Part shown: positions 42,912 to 52,177 of the stretch, piece by piece | Position numbering within the stretch: the stretch's first letter is position 1 | How the letters are laid out: every line of letters begins with the position of its first letter | Origin: Rikenellaceae bacterium | GTDB lineage: Bacteria > Bacteroidota > Bacteroidia > Bacteroidales > UBA932 | Length of the DNA: 64,000 nt | Assembly: GCA_003542575.1 (NCBI GenBank) | Contig: DPKJ01000005.1 | Coordinates: forward strand, 310,001-374,000 | Reading direction: 5' to 3' | Notes under the pieces: model-generated | Told to the model about the DNA's origin: nothing | Databases searched by the model: none | Seen by the model: only the letters and a program-made list of their open reading frames with translations | Program-made: the position numbers and the translations under genes

Positions 42912-44585
42912 ATGGCCGGTAAAATTGCCATATACCAGGTTTTACCAAGATTATTTGGGAATACAAACATTAATTGTATTCCCAATTCTTCTTTTGAAAC
43001 AAACGGATGTGGCAAATTCAACCATTTCAATCAAGAGATTTTGTCAAGGTTTAAAGACTTTGGCTACACACATATCTGGTTTACCGGAATTATCAGACAT
43101 GCCTCACAAACAGCATTTTCACAACACGGAATTGAGGCTCAAAGCCCTTTGATTGTAAAGGGGAAAGCGGGATCACCATATGCAATAGTTGACTATTATG
43201 ATGTCTCTCCAGACTTGAGCAACAAAGTTGATGAGAGGATGAAAGAGTTTGAGCATTTGATTGAAAGATGCCATAATGTTGGACTAAAGGTAATTATAGA
43301 CTTTGTGCCAAATCATGTTTCAAGAGCCTACAAATCACTTGTTAAGCCATTAGGAAGAGATGATTTTGGAGAAGGGGACAAAACAGATTACACTTTTCAC
43401 CCATTAAACAATTTCTATTACATTCCAGACAGTAAATTCATTTCTCCTGTGCAAAATGAAGATGACAGGATTGAAAGCAATGTCAATGAATTTTCAGAAA
43501 TACCCGCTAAGGCAACCGGTAATGACTGTTTCACACCAGCACCAAAAAAAGATGATTGGTATGAAACGGTAAAACTCAATTACGGAGTTGATATCCTGAG
43601 CGGTGGAATTGAATATTTCAACCCTGTTCCCGATACATGGCATAAAATGAGAGACATACTCATCTACTGGGCTCAAAAAGGGGTAGATTCTTTCAGATGT
43701 GATATGGCAGCAATGGTACCGTTGAAATTCTGGGAATGGGTTATACCTCAGATAAAAAGCCAGTTCGGCCAGTTGATGTTCATTGCTGAAATTTACGAGA
43801 AGAACCGTTACGAAGAGTTTATCAACGGAGGGTTTGACTATTTGTACGATAAAGTTGGTCTTTATGATACACTTAGAGCATTGACTGAGGGAAATGGTGA
43901 TACAGGTGAAATAACAAAATGCTGGAGTTCACTTAATGGAATTGAGGATAAGATGCTTAATTTTTTGGAAAATCATGACGAACAGAGAGTTGCATCAGAC
44001 TATTTTGCATCAGACCCATTCAGAGCATTGCCTGCCCTTGCGGTTGCCCTGTTGCTGAACAAAGCACCCTTCCTGATCTATTTTGGGCAAGAGCTGGGAG
44101 AGAGAGGTATGGACAGTGAGGGTTACAGCGGATTGGATGGAAGAACAAGCATATATGATTATTGGTCAGTTAGTTCGATTAGAGAGTGGATTGAGTCAAA
44201 CAATTTGCCGGAAATAGGCCGGATTTATAAAGTGCTAATAAAAATAGCTGTTGAGGAGAGTGCTATTTGTTACGGACTAAAATATGATCTCCAATATGCC
44301 AGCAGCGAGCCTTTAGGCTCTGATAATAGAAAAATATACTCATTTATCAGAAAATCAGATGATTCTCTTCTTTTGATAACCGTTAATTTCTCTTCAATAG
44401 AAAAAAATGCCGTAGTTAAAATACCCGGTGCAGCTCTTGACTATTTTGGGTTAAAGCGTCAAATTTTGGCGAAGGGAAGAGATATTTTAGGCGAATATTC
44501 TGACCAATTCTCGATTATTCCAGACCAATCAATAGAGATACAACTAGATTCTTACGGTGTAAGGGTAATTAAATTTTTACTTTAA
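42912..44585 (+). CDS. Alpha-amylase family (GH13) glycoside hydrolase
   Basis: The 557-residue protein has all GH13 core motifs: DFVPNH (residues 130-135), GVDSFRCDMAA with nucleophile Asp264, FIAEIYE with acid/base Glu293, and FLENHDEQR (NHD 354-356). There is no signal peptide, so it should act in the cytoplasm on glycogen or maltodextrins, or as a trehalose/maltosyl-type enzyme; specificity is open. Co-transcribed with PPi-PFK, it would link storage glycan use to glycolysis. Its last 17 bases overlap the 3' end of umuC on the other strand. Confidence 0.88.
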   Translation: MAGKIAIYQVLPRLFGNTNINCIPNSSFETNGCGKFNHFNQEILSRFKDFGYTHIWFTGIIRHASQTAFSQHGIEAQSPLIVKGKAGSPYAIVDYYDVSPDLSNKVDERMKEFEHLIERCHNVGLKVIIDFVPNHVSRAYKSLVKPLGRDDFGEGDKTDYTFHPLNNFYYIPDSKFISPVQNEDDRIESNVNEFSEIPAKATGNDCFTPAPKKDDWYETVKLNYGVDILSGGIEYFNPVPDTWHKMRDILIYWAQKGVDSFRCDMAAMVPLKFWEWVIPQIKSQFGQLMFIAEIYEKNRYEEFINGGFDYLYDKVGLYDTLRALTEGNGDTGEITKCWSSLNGIEDKMLNFLENHDEQRVASDYFASDPFRALPALAVALLLNKAPFLIYFGQELGERGMDSEGYSGLDGRTSIYDYWSVSSIREWIESNNLPEIGRIYKVLIKIAVEESAICYGLKYDLQYASSEPLGSDNRKIYSFIRKSDDSLLLITVNFSSIEKNAVVKIPGAALDYFGLKRQILAKGRDILGEYSDQFSIIPDQSIEIQLDSYGVRVIKFLL

Positions 44586-45828
44586 TTATATCATCCCATA
44601 TAGTAGTAAATCTGGGAGATAGCATGTTCATATTATACCTCATTTTATAAACACCCTGTGATGCCGAGTAGAGAGTCTCTCTTCCATACCTTTCATTAAT
44701 CTCATCAAGTGCCTTCATAAGACGTCCCTCAGCAATCAGATCTTTATCACAGAAAAGATTCCCCGGTGTCTCTCCTTTAACGCTGATTTCAGACAAAATC
44801 ACCCCCGCTTTTTTATATCCGTATCCGCTTTTAAGCACAGATGCTACTGCCTTTGTACAGTGACTAACAATTTCAAATGTGCTGTCAGTTGCACTCTCAA
44901 AGTTTATAAGTATGCTTCTGTAGTCTCTTGGGGCGTTATCTTTGAATGGGTTTGTGAGAACAAAAACCAAAGCCCTCGAGGCAACACCTCTCTGTTTACG
45001 AAGCTTTTGAGCACAAGAAGCGGCAAATTTTGCCACTGCCATTATAACCTCTTCATGCTCATACAGATCATTTGCAAAACTTCTGCTGGTACAAATCTGC
45101 TTTTTATCTCTGGTGTTATCTTCAAAGTCAAAACCGGGATCTCCGTTAAGCTCTTTGTAGGTCTTAAGGCCAACAATACTCATTTTAGATTTTACCCAAT
45201 CGGGGTTACATTGCAAAAACTTCCAGGCAGTGTCAATATTGTTGCTCTGCAGCATTTTTGAGTACTGTCTCCCGATACCCCAGATATCTTCTACCGGAAA
45301 TTTCTGAAGAACTTTATCGATGTCCCTTTTTTCAGTCATAACGCAACAATTATTGAGAGCAGGGTATTTCTTACACAATTTTGCGGCAATCTTTGCAAGG
45401 GTTTTTGTCTTTGATACTCCGATACTTACTGGGATTCCCGTCTCTTTTTTGATAATATTTGTTGCATTCCGGGCCATCTCTTTTAACTCATTACTCTCCA
45501 ATCCGCATAGATTTAAAAAGGCCTCGTCAATAGAATATACCTCAATTCCCGGGAAAAGTGAACGTAACCTCTCCATTACCCGCCATGACATATCACCGTA
45601 AAGTGCAAAATTTGAGGAGAAAACCTTAACATTCTCTTTTTGGACCAAATCTCTTATCTTGAATATTGGTTCTCCCATCTTTATTCCTATCGCTTTGGCC
45701 TCGTTTGAGCGGGAAATAACACAACCGTCGTTGTTGCTTAAAACAACAACCGGTATTCCGTTCAGTGATGGATTAAAAACCCTTTCGCAACTGACATAAA
45801 AGTTATTGCAGTCTGCCAGGCCAAACAT
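44569..45828 (-). CDS. umuC: Y-family DNA polymerase, UmuC-like
   Basis: The 419-residue protein begins MFGLADCNNFYVSCERVF, with NNDGCVISRSNEAK and the catalytic YSIDEAFLNL motif near residue 98, then a UmuC-type C-terminal region. It is the catalytic subunit of translesion DNA polymerase V and needs processed UmuD' for full activity. The reading frame is complete. The upstream umuD gene is frameshifted and a VanZ gene lies in between, which puts its function in doubt. Its start overlaps vanZ by 26 bases. Confidence 0.93.
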   Translation of the reverse strand: MFGLADCNNFYVSCERVFNPSLNGIPVVVLSNNDGCVISRSNEAKAIGIKMGEPIFKIRDLVQKENVKVFSSNFALYGDMSWRVMERLRSLFPGIEVYSIDEAFLNLCGLESNELKEMARNATNIIKKETGIPVSIGVSKTKTLAKIAAKLCKKYPALNNCCVMTEKRDIDKVLQKFPVEDIWGIGRQYSKMLQSNNIDTAWKFLQCNPDWVKSKMSIVGLKTYKELNGDPGFDFEDNTRDKKQICTSRSFANDLYEHEEVIMAVAKFAASCAQKLRKQRGVASRALVFVLTNPFKDNAPRDYRSILINFESATDSTFEIVSHCTKAVASVLKSGYGYKKAGVILSEISVKGETPGNLFCDKDLIAEGRLMKALDEINERYGRETLYSASQGVYKMRYNMNMLSPRFTTIWDDIIKVKI

Positions 45829-46216
45829 TGTTCAAGACTCTCTCTATTGATTTAACCAGAATAGAACTTAAAATTATTGAAGAGAAATTTGCTGCCATAT
45901 CCATAAGATCGAAATCCCTTGCAGGGTTCAAATTTTGCAGAAGTTCAGCAACAGAGGCCAAAAGTATTCCCGATATAAAAATTATTAAAAGAGGGTGTTT
46001 TTTGCCTCTTTTTCTTAGGTATGGCTCAAAAGCAAACCAGGCAGAAATCGGGTAGGGGAAGAACATTATAAAATGGGCGGCATGATCGGCCCTTATAAAG
46101 AGTATATATTTGGAAAGATCTATAGGTGTAGATTCAAATGTCCAGAGAGAAAAGAAAAGAACAAGTAGTATGTAAATGAAAAACAGTACTATGAATATAT
46201 ATTGGGAAAATCTCAT
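45803..46216 (-). CDS. VanZ family membrane protein
   Basis: The 137-residue protein has about four membrane segments with the VanZ-like pattern (DHAAHFIMFFPYPISAWFA near residue 44, then SVAELLQNLNPARDFDLMDM). Members include VanZ of teicoplanin resistance, but most have no known role. The ATG at 46216 is used; a TTG one codon upstream is possible. It overlaps the 5' end of umuC by 26 bases and lies 14 bases downstream of the broken umuD. The three are one transcription unit with an unusual gene content. Confidence 0.82.
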   Translation of the reverse strand: MRFSQYIFIVLFFIYILLVLFFSLWTFESTPIDLSKYILFIRADHAAHFIMFFPYPISAWFAFEPYLRKRGKKHPLLIIFISGILLASVAELLQNLNPARDFDLMDMAANFSSIILSSILVKSIERVLNNVWPGRLQ

Positions 46217-46229
46217 CAAATATCAGCTT

Positions 46230-46648
46230 TTACATTTTTTTTATCAGATACCGGACAATTCCCCAGATCATAAAGTCATCTCCCTTGTTTACCCTAATAG
46301 GTTTAAACTTTGAATTGGCGGGAACAAGCAAAAGATAGTCGCTCTCTTTTTTTACCCTTTTGAGGGTAAATTCTCCGTCAAGATAACACACTGCAAGTGA
46401 ACCGTCGGTTGGCTCTGCAGATTTATCCACAACAAGCAGATCTCCATCATCTACACCATACTCTCACCACTTACTCTTGCAAAGAAAGTTGATGATGGGT
46501 TTTTAATGAGCTCTTTGTTAAGATCAAGCTTAACATCGGTATGATCTTCGGCAGGTGAGGGGAATCCTGCCACCACCGGGCTCTGCGCAATCGCAACATA
46601 AAGAGATTCACCCGTATCCGAAGAGTATATTTTTAATTTTTTTCCCAT
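46230..46648 (-). pseudogene. umuD: umuD, frameshifted (LexA-like S24 peptidase, DNA polymerase V subunit)
   Basis: Reading from the ATG at 46648 gives MGKKLKIYSSDTG through the cleavage-region sequence GFPSPAEDHTDVKLDLNKEL to ARVSGESMV and then a stop at 46451. The missing part, VDDGDLLVVDKSAEPTDG to the C-terminus with the catalytic-type Lys (FTLKRVKK), continues in another frame to 46230. The two frames join cleanly if two extra bases (a repeated GT/AC near 46452-46457) are removed. The break comes directly after the active-site Ser of the SGESM motif, so the dyad is split. It is either a true pseudogene, a phase-variable state or a sequencing error. Confidence 0.85.
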
Positions 46649-46668
46649 TTTTCTGATAAATCCTGATG

Positions 46669-46676
46669 CAAATATA
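46669..46676 (-). promoter_or_regulatory. Putative -7 promoter box for the umuD-vanZ-umuC unit
   Basis: The minus-strand octamer TATATTTG matches TAnnTTTG, 20 bases upstream of the umuD ATG. I did not recognise a LexA box; none is expected to follow the E. coli consensus in this phylum. Confidence 0.4.
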
Positions 46677-46751
46677 CTCTTTTGATAAACCAATTGTTCT
46701 ATATTTACACGATAAATAATTTCCAAAGATTTTATTCTAAATACGAATCAT

Positions 46752-48575
46752 ATGTCAGCACTTAAAACAATAGCCTCTGCAATGGCAATTTCATTTTTGC
46801 TATGCACAAATATCTATGCGCAGGAGAGCGCATTTGAAGAGGTTCGCCTTAAAAATAAAATTGTTCCGCTAACAAGTAGCGTGTATAAATTACTTGAATA
46901 TCACGAAGTAGCGGGACACACTAGAATTTTGCCACTTGCTAAACCTTATAGTAAAATATTTATTTTAAAAACCTTAAAAAGCATTGCAGAAAATGAGAGG
47001 GTTACCGAAAGAGAGCGCGATCTTGTAAACAAATACATTAGCGACCTTTCAAGAGAGTCAAACGGTTTACATCTGGCATCGGGCTCTGCAAAGAACACAT
47101 ACGGTCTTATTGGCATGGGAACGGGTGCAGAGGTCAGAAGCGGAGTGGGCGAGAATTCTGCAAGAACATTGCTTTTCTCAGCAGAACCATATCTTGCGGG
47201 TGATATCGGTAAAAACCTCACCTTTCATGCCTCACTGGGGCCATCAATCGAAAAACTGGCGCCTGACCTCTTTTATGGTTCATATACAAAGGATAAGCAG
47301 GTTCATTTTCCGCATGAAGTTGTTGGTTTTTCCTATTTGCCATATAAATTCAATTTCGAAAGCATGAACATCAGAACTACTATTGAAAGCAAAATTCCGG
47401 GATACAGTGAAATAACTGAAAAGATTGCTGTTGGTTTTCTTTATTCAACAGAGTTAAATGCAAGCTGGTTTGACGGTGCTCTTCAGTTGGGAATCAACAA
47501 TCAAAGAAGAGCATGGGGAAATGACTATGATAACCTCACACTTTCGGCCTCAGCAAGAAAATTTCCCGCCTTTGAATTCAAGCTGGCACCTCTAAAGTGG
47601 CTCAGATACTCATATTTGCTTGGTAGCCTCCACTCAGGCAAAAGCCTTTTCGGGGCATACAAATCTGAGATATACGGCTATGATGTGGGTGCTTTACAGA
47701 ACAACTTTACCTTACACATGCTTGAGGTTGAGCCATGGGACTGGTTCCTGATAACAGCAACAGCCGGGAATGTGTGGGTTAAAAGATTTGAAATCAACTA
47801 TATGATACCTTTTGTTTTTTCGCATCTTTCTGAACTTGAGTCGGGAGATTATGATAATCTCACAATGAGTCTTGATTTTACATTTAAAGTCCCCAATTTT
47901 GGAAAAATATGGTTCAGCTTCTTTAATGACGAATTCAGTTTCATTGAGAAGGGAAATCTGTTAAAGATGCCCCGCAACAGATATGCCTGGCAATTGGGGT
48001 TTGTAAACAGAATGTCATTTTTACCGCAGACGCTCTCTTCTTTTAAATATTCCAGAGTAACACCGTTTGCATACACACACTATCCTGAGACGCGCCTAAG
48101 TAACTTCAACAACCGACCTTATGACATGACCTACTCAAACGATGGATTCAATCTGGGTTTTTATCTTCCTCCAAATTCAGGAGAGTTTAACTGGACCCTT
48201 ACAAACTTTGCAGTTAACAACCTTACTTTAACAATGGAAAACCGTTTTATCATGCATGGAACCAATGACCTTGCATCAGAAGAGCTAAAGCTCATATATG
48301 GAGATATTTACAGGCATCAGTACACAAATTCCGGAGAGGATATTCACCAGTACCCGCTGCTCGATTTTACAAAAGATGGTATTTATGATTTTACATTAAG
48401 TTCTGAAATACGCTTTGACTACCGCATTAGAAAAAGTCCATTTCTGGATTATTACAGGCTTTTCGGAACAATAGGAGCGGCAAGAACATGGTGGAAAGAG
48501 AACAGTAGCGGAGTAACTGCGCCTGCTCCAAGAAATTTTGCAACAATCAGTTTCGGAGTAGCAATTGACATTTAA
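46752..48575 (+). CDS. Predicted outer-membrane barrel, capsule-assembly Wzi-like
   Basis: The 607-residue protein has a signal peptide (residues 1-23, ending IYAQ). A helical stretch follows (about 30-100). Then come many short alternating strands rich in Tyr, Phe and Trp, ending FATISFGVAIDI, a classic outer-membrane barrel terminus. The size and layout resemble the Wzi-type capsule assembly proteins found in Bacteroidota, but I cannot cite a diagnostic motif. No capsule genes are near. It is transcribed divergently from umuD and is followed by an alpha/beta hydrolase. Confidence 0.6.
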   Translation: MSALKTIASAMAISFLLCTNIYAQESAFEEVRLKNKIVPLTSSVYKLLEYHEVAGHTRILPLAKPYSKIFILKTLKSIAENERVTERERDLVNKYISDLSRESNGLHLASGSAKNTYGLIGMGTGAEVRSGVGENSARTLLFSAEPYLAGDIGKNLTFHASLGPSIEKLAPDLFYGSYTKDKQVHFPHEVVGFSYLPYKFNFESMNIRTTIESKIPGYSEITEKIAVGFLYSTELNASWFDGALQLGINNQRRAWGNDYDNLTLSASARKFPAFEFKLAPLKWLRYSYLLGSLHSGKSLFGAYKSEIYGYDVGALQNNFTLHMLEVEPWDWFLITATAGNVWVKRFEINYMIPFVFSHLSELESGDYDNLTMSLDFTFKVPNFGKIWFSFFNDEFSFIEKGNLLKMPRNRYAWQLGFVNRMSFLPQTLSSFKYSRVTPFAYTHYPETRLSNFNNRPYDMTYSNDGFNLGFYLPPNSGEFNWTLTNFAVNNLTLTMENRFIMHGTNDLASEELKLIYGDIYRHQYTNSGEDIHQYPLLDFTKDGIYDFTLSSEIRFDYRIRKSPFLDYYRLFGTIGAARTWWKENSSGVTAPAPRNFATISFGVAIDI

Positions 48576-48593
48576 ACTTCTTGCATAATTTTG
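48565..48593 (+). promoter_or_regulatory. Promoter of the alpha/beta hydrolase gene
   Basis: TTG (48565-48567), an 18-base spacer and TAATTTTG (48586-48593) match the Bacteroidota promoter pattern. It overlaps the stop codon of the preceding gene and predicts a leader of about 115 bases. That leader includes the short inverted repeat TGAAAT-caa-ATTTCA near 48686-48700. Confidence 0.55.
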
Positions 48594-48715
48594 TGTGATA
48601 AACATGATATCAAATTAAACGTTCATACATAGAGTAATTAATTGTTTTACATGTACGTATGTTCATTTATTCATAGTATAAATTCTGAAATCAAATTTCA
48701 AAATCACCTTGTAAA

Positions 48716-50110
48716 ATGAAAAAGGCCCTTTTTATCTCACTAATAACACTAATCTCCTTTAATTTTGCCAACGCTCAGAATATCGTTGGCTCGTGGAGAG
48801 GAAATCTTAAATTTCAGAATGTTGAGATGAGAATTGTTTTCAATATCTCATTAAAAGATTCAATTTATACCGTTACTATGGACAGCCCCGATCAGGGAGT
48901 TAAAGGAATTCCTCTGGAATCGGTAATTTTCACTAATAACATGTCTGTGAAGATTGTTCATTCACCATTGATGATGGAATATAATGGGATCTATATGGGA
49001 GATAAAATCATAGGTACCTTTAGTCAGGCAGGAATATCTGCTCCACTTGAACTCACTTCTGCGCCCGAAATGGGTCCGAAGAGACCACAGGAGCCAAAAG
49101 GTCCGTTTCCATACAACCAGGAAGAGGTTTTAATCATAAACAAAATTGACAGCATTGTACTCTCCGGGACATTTACATCTCCCAAAGATGGCGGAAAACA
49201 CAAAGCAGTTGTACTAATTTCGGGAAGCGGCCCTCAAAATCGCGATTCAGAGATAATGGGCCACAAAATATTTCATGTAATTGCAGATTATCTTACAAGA
49301 AACGGAATTGCCGTTCTCAGGGTTGATGACAGAGGTGTAGGAGAGTCGGGAGGATCATTTGCCAATTCAACATCACTTGATTTTGCCCGCGATGTTAAAT
49401 CTGCAGTTGAATACCTTAAGGGAAGAGATGATGTAGCTGAAATTGGCCTTATAGGGCATAGTGAAGGGGGGGCGATAGCTCCAATGGTTGCCTCTGATTG
49501 CAGCGATGTATCATTTATAGTTTTAATGGCTGCCCCTGGCGTTACAGGAAGAGAGATTATCATCACACAGTCTGAACATATTTATGCCGCATCCGGGATG
49601 GCTCCTGAGCAAATAGGCAAAGTAATGGAGGTGAACAGAGCAATGTTGGAACTTGTTAAACCCGACAAAGATGTTGAGATTATTGAAAAGGAGCTATACG
49701 ATTTGATGAAAAACCTTACCGGAAACTCTGTAAATGACCAGGAGATAAAACGTCAGATTGCTCAGGTAACAACACCATGGATGAGGTATTTTCTTAATCA
49801 TGATCCGGGAGAAGTTCTGACAAAAGTGAAATGTCCAGTGCTTGCAATTAACGGCACTAAAGATCTGCAGGTTGCCTCAAAAACCAACCTCGATGCCATA
49901 TATTTGGCACTTACCGGAGAAAAAAGAGACAATAACAATTCTGTTACACGATATAACAAGAGTGTTACAGTGGTTGAATTTGAAGGCCTAAACCATCTGT
50001 TTCAAAAATGTGAGACCGGTTTGCCAATGGAGTACGCAAAAATTGAAGAGACAATCAATCCTGAGGTCTTGATTGCAATTTCCAACTGGATTGAGGGGCT
50101 GCAGAGGTAG
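48716..50110 (+). CDS. Secreted alpha/beta hydrolase
   Basis: The 464-residue protein has a signal peptide (about 20 residues, ending FANAQ), an N-terminal beta domain (about 21-115) of the type found in Bacteroidota esterases, and an alpha/beta hydrolase domain. The nucleophile elbow is GHSEGG at about residues 247-252 (Ser249). A likely acid lies in NGTKDLQVA near residue 383 and the His in GLNHLFQ near 425. It is probably a periplasmic esterase or peptidase-like hydrolase; the substrate is unknown. It converges on the GHL10 lipoprotein gene with a 2-base gap. Confidence 0.85.
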   Translation: MKKALFISLITLISFNFANAQNIVGSWRGNLKFQNVEMRIVFNISLKDSIYTVTMDSPDQGVKGIPLESVIFTNNMSVKIVHSPLMMEYNGIYMGDKIIGTFSQAGISAPLELTSAPEMGPKRPQEPKGPFPYNQEEVLIINKIDSIVLSGTFTSPKDGGKHKAVVLISGSGPQNRDSEIMGHKIFHVIADYLTRNGIAVLRVDDRGVGESGGSFANSTSLDFARDVKSAVEYLKGRDDVAEIGLIGHSEGGAIAPMVASDCSDVSFIVLMAAPGVTGREIIITQSEHIYAASGMAPEQIGKVMEVNRAMLELVKPDKDVEIIEKELYDLMKNLTGNSVNDQEIKRQIAQVTTPWMRYFLNHDPGEVLTKVKCPVLAINGTKDLQVASKTNLDAIYLALTGEKRDNNNSVTRYNKSVTVVEFEGLNHLFQKCETGLPMEYAKIEETINPEVLIAISNWIEGLQR

Positions 50111-50112
50111 TT

Positions 50113-51636
50113 TTATGGTATAAAAACAACCTTTTGCCAGTTTGATTTGTCGCGGTCATTAACGGCAATCACAAGGTAGTTTTTACCCTTCTGCCCCGAA
50201 TATGCATTTGAAGTGGAAACGGCTTTAAGATTGGCATTCCAGCTATTGGTCTTATTGATTCTCTCCAATTCATATACAGCATACTTTTTTGCTCCGGTAA
50301 CACTGCCCCAGCTAATTGCACTGCCGGTAACAGTGACCTGTGGTACACCCGGAGTAGTTCCTGCATAATCTCCGAATTTTGGAACAAGTGAGAGATGTTT
50401 GTAGATGTTTCCCTGAATATAACTGCCCAGATTGCCAACTACATGGTTTGTTCTGAACCAACAATTGCCGTAAACATTTGTCAATGACCTGCTAAGGGTA
50501 ACCTGATTCAAAAACTGAACAGGATTTGAAAAGGCCGGATAGGTGTTATCACCATATTTATAAGCAGCTATCCCGGGAACAACAGGTGTACCTGCCGACT
50601 CATTGTTCCAAAACCTAATGTTGGTGTCAAAATCTGCAGTTGAATGACCTATCTCCCAGTAAATCTGAGGAGCAAGGTAATCTACATATCTGCCTTTCAT
50701 CCATGTAACACCATTTGCATAAACAGTCATTGCGTTGGCATGGGTTCCCATTGGCGATATACCGTAAGTAACGTAAGGCTTAATATTTTTAATGGTATTT
50801 TTAACCGACAGAACCATCTGATTTACATTCTCTTCACGCCAGGTATGGATATTAACTCCATTACCATACTGCTCGTAGGCTAGTCTGTCATCAAAAACAT
50901 AGGGATTAGAAGTTGATTTAGCTCCGGAAGGGTAGAAATAGTCATCAAAATGGATTCCGTCTACATCGTAGTTTTCAACAATCTCTCTGACTATATCGCT
51001 AATGTGTTCCCTAACCTGAGGCAAACCAGGATTCCAGTATCTTACGCCATTGAATACAACATACCAGTCAGGATGGACATGAACAGGATGATTTGCTGCA
51101 AAAAACTGATTATCAGAACCAACTCTGTATGGATTCAACCATGCATGGAGCTCCATTCCCCTTTCATGAGCCGCATTAATAGCCTCTAAAAGAGGATCAT
51201 ATCCTGGATTTACACCTTGTGTGCCGGTAAGATAATGTGACCAGGGTACCAGTGTTGAAGTATAAAAGGCATCTGACGATGTTCTAACCTGAAACAAAAC
51301 AACATTAATATTCAGAGCCTTTAATTTATCCAGCTGACTTATAAGCAGAGCCTTCTGAGCAGTAGCTCCGGTTGCAGTCTGAGGCCAGTCAAGTGACCAT
51401 GCTGTTGTCAACCAAGCCGCTCTGAATTCATCTTTTTTTATAAGGTTGTCGGTTGCAGCATTATACTCAGTTGGCATCTCCTGAACAGGAGGAGGGGGGT
51501 TATCCGGGCCGTCAGGAATTGGCTCTTTACTGCAGGATGATAGGTATACAAAGGCAGATAGGGATACCAGGAAAGCAATTAAGGTTGCTTTGATTTTTTG
51601 TTTATTGGCTAAGATATTAAATATCAATGTTTTCAT
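50113..51636 (-). CDS. GHL10 (DUF187) glycosylhydrolase-like lipoprotein
   Basis: The 507-residue protein has a lipoprotein signal ending VYLSSCSKEP (Cys about 35), a Pro-rich linker, then the GHL10 barrel: DEFRAAWLTTAWSLDWP, LNINVVLFQVRTSSDAFY, GMELHAWLNPYRVG, VDGIHFDDYFYPSG and GISPMGTHAN. A C-terminal fibronectin-III-like segment (from about residue 425) follows. It resembles the secreted protein at 13877-15358 throughout the barrel, so the genome holds at least two forms, one soluble and one membrane-anchored. The role is probably cell-envelope glycan processing (inference). Confidence 0.83.
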   Translation of the reverse strand: MKTLIFNILANKQKIKATLIAFLVSLSAFVYLSSCSKEPIPDGPDNPPPPVQEMPTEYNAATDNLIKKDEFRAAWLTTAWSLDWPQTATGATAQKALLISQLDKLKALNINVVLFQVRTSSDAFYTSTLVPWSHYLTGTQGVNPGYDPLLEAINAAHERGMELHAWLNPYRVGSDNQFFAANHPVHVHPDWYVVFNGVRYWNPGLPQVREHISDIVREIVENYDVDGIHFDDYFYPSGAKSTSNPYVFDDRLAYEQYGNGVNIHTWREENVNQMVLSVKNTIKNIKPYVTYGISPMGTHANAMTVYANGVTWMKGRYVDYLAPQIYWEIGHSTADFDTNIRFWNNESAGTPVVPGIAAYKYGDNTYPAFSNPVQFLNQVTLSRSLTNVYGNCWFRTNHVVGNLGSYIQGNIYKHLSLVPKFGDYAGTTPGVPQVTVTGSAISWGSVTGAKKYAVYELERINKTNSWNANLKAVSTSNAYSGQKGKNYLVIAVNDRDKSNWQKVVFIP

Positions 51637-51658
51637 ATAGAGTTAAATATATGGCAAT

Positions 51659-51666
51659 CAAAGGTA
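51659..51666 (-). promoter_or_regulatory. Putative -7 promoter box for the GHL10 lipoprotein gene
   Basis: The minus-strand octamer TACCTTTG matches TAnnTTTG, 22 bases upstream of the ATG, in the 68-base gap shared with crcB. Confidence 0.35.
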
Positions 51667-51704
51667 AAAAATTTATTTTCTACCTTTACTTCAAATATCA
51701 ACAA

Positions 51705-52082
51705 ATGTTACGAACTATCTTATTTATTGGTACTGGGGGATTCCTTGGAACCGTTGCCAGATTCCTTATTTCAAAGTTTAGCCAGCAAATGTTTCAAACA
51801 ACATTTCCTCTGGGAACAATGATTGTAAACCTTACTGGGTGTTTTCTTCTGGGCGTTATTTATGGTTTAATGGAGAGGGGAGAGGTATTCTCTTCCGATG
51901 TAAGACTCTTTTTAACAGTTGGTTTTTGCGGAGGCTTTACAACCTTTTCTACATTTGCCTTTGAAAATGCGAATATGCTAAGAGATGGAAACTTCACGCA
52001 AGTAGCCTTTTACACAGGAATAAGTGTGCTTTTGGGAATAGCAGCTTTAATAGCCGGAGGTGTTACAACCAGATTATTCTGA
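51705..52082 (+). CDS. crcB: Fluoride ion channel CrcB/Fluc
   Basis: The 125-residue protein has four membrane segments and Fluc motifs: GTGGFLGTVARFLISK, NLTGCFLLGVIYG and GFCGGFTTFSTFAFE, with the TTFSTF stretch that lines the pore. It exports fluoride as an antiparallel dimer. The ATG at 51705 begins the conserved N-terminus; a longer frame to 51627 would overlap the divergent gene. I saw no crcB-type fluoride riboswitch in the 68-base upstream gap. A DUF190 gene follows. Confidence 0.93.
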   Translation: MLRTILFIGTGGFLGTVARFLISKFSQQMFQTTFPLGTMIVNLTGCFLLGVIYGLMERGEVFSSDVRLFLTVGFCGGFTTFSTFAFENANMLRDGNFTQVAFYTGISVLLGIAALIAGGVTTRLF

Positions 52083-52177
52083 TGCTTAAACCATTCAAAT
52101 GATGATTTTATTCATATCCAGAAATAATTCAAACTCTGAAATGGTTGGATCAACTTAAATGCTTAAATTTTAATAAT

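Noticed and set aside
46230..46726. Programmed ribosomal frameshifting in umuD
   Set aside because: A shift of two bases at a non-slippery site, with no known precedent in this family, is less likely than mutation or sequencing error.
51637..51704. Fluoride riboswitch before crcB
   Set aside because: The gap is short and AT-rich with no crcB-motif-like pseudoknot sequence visible.
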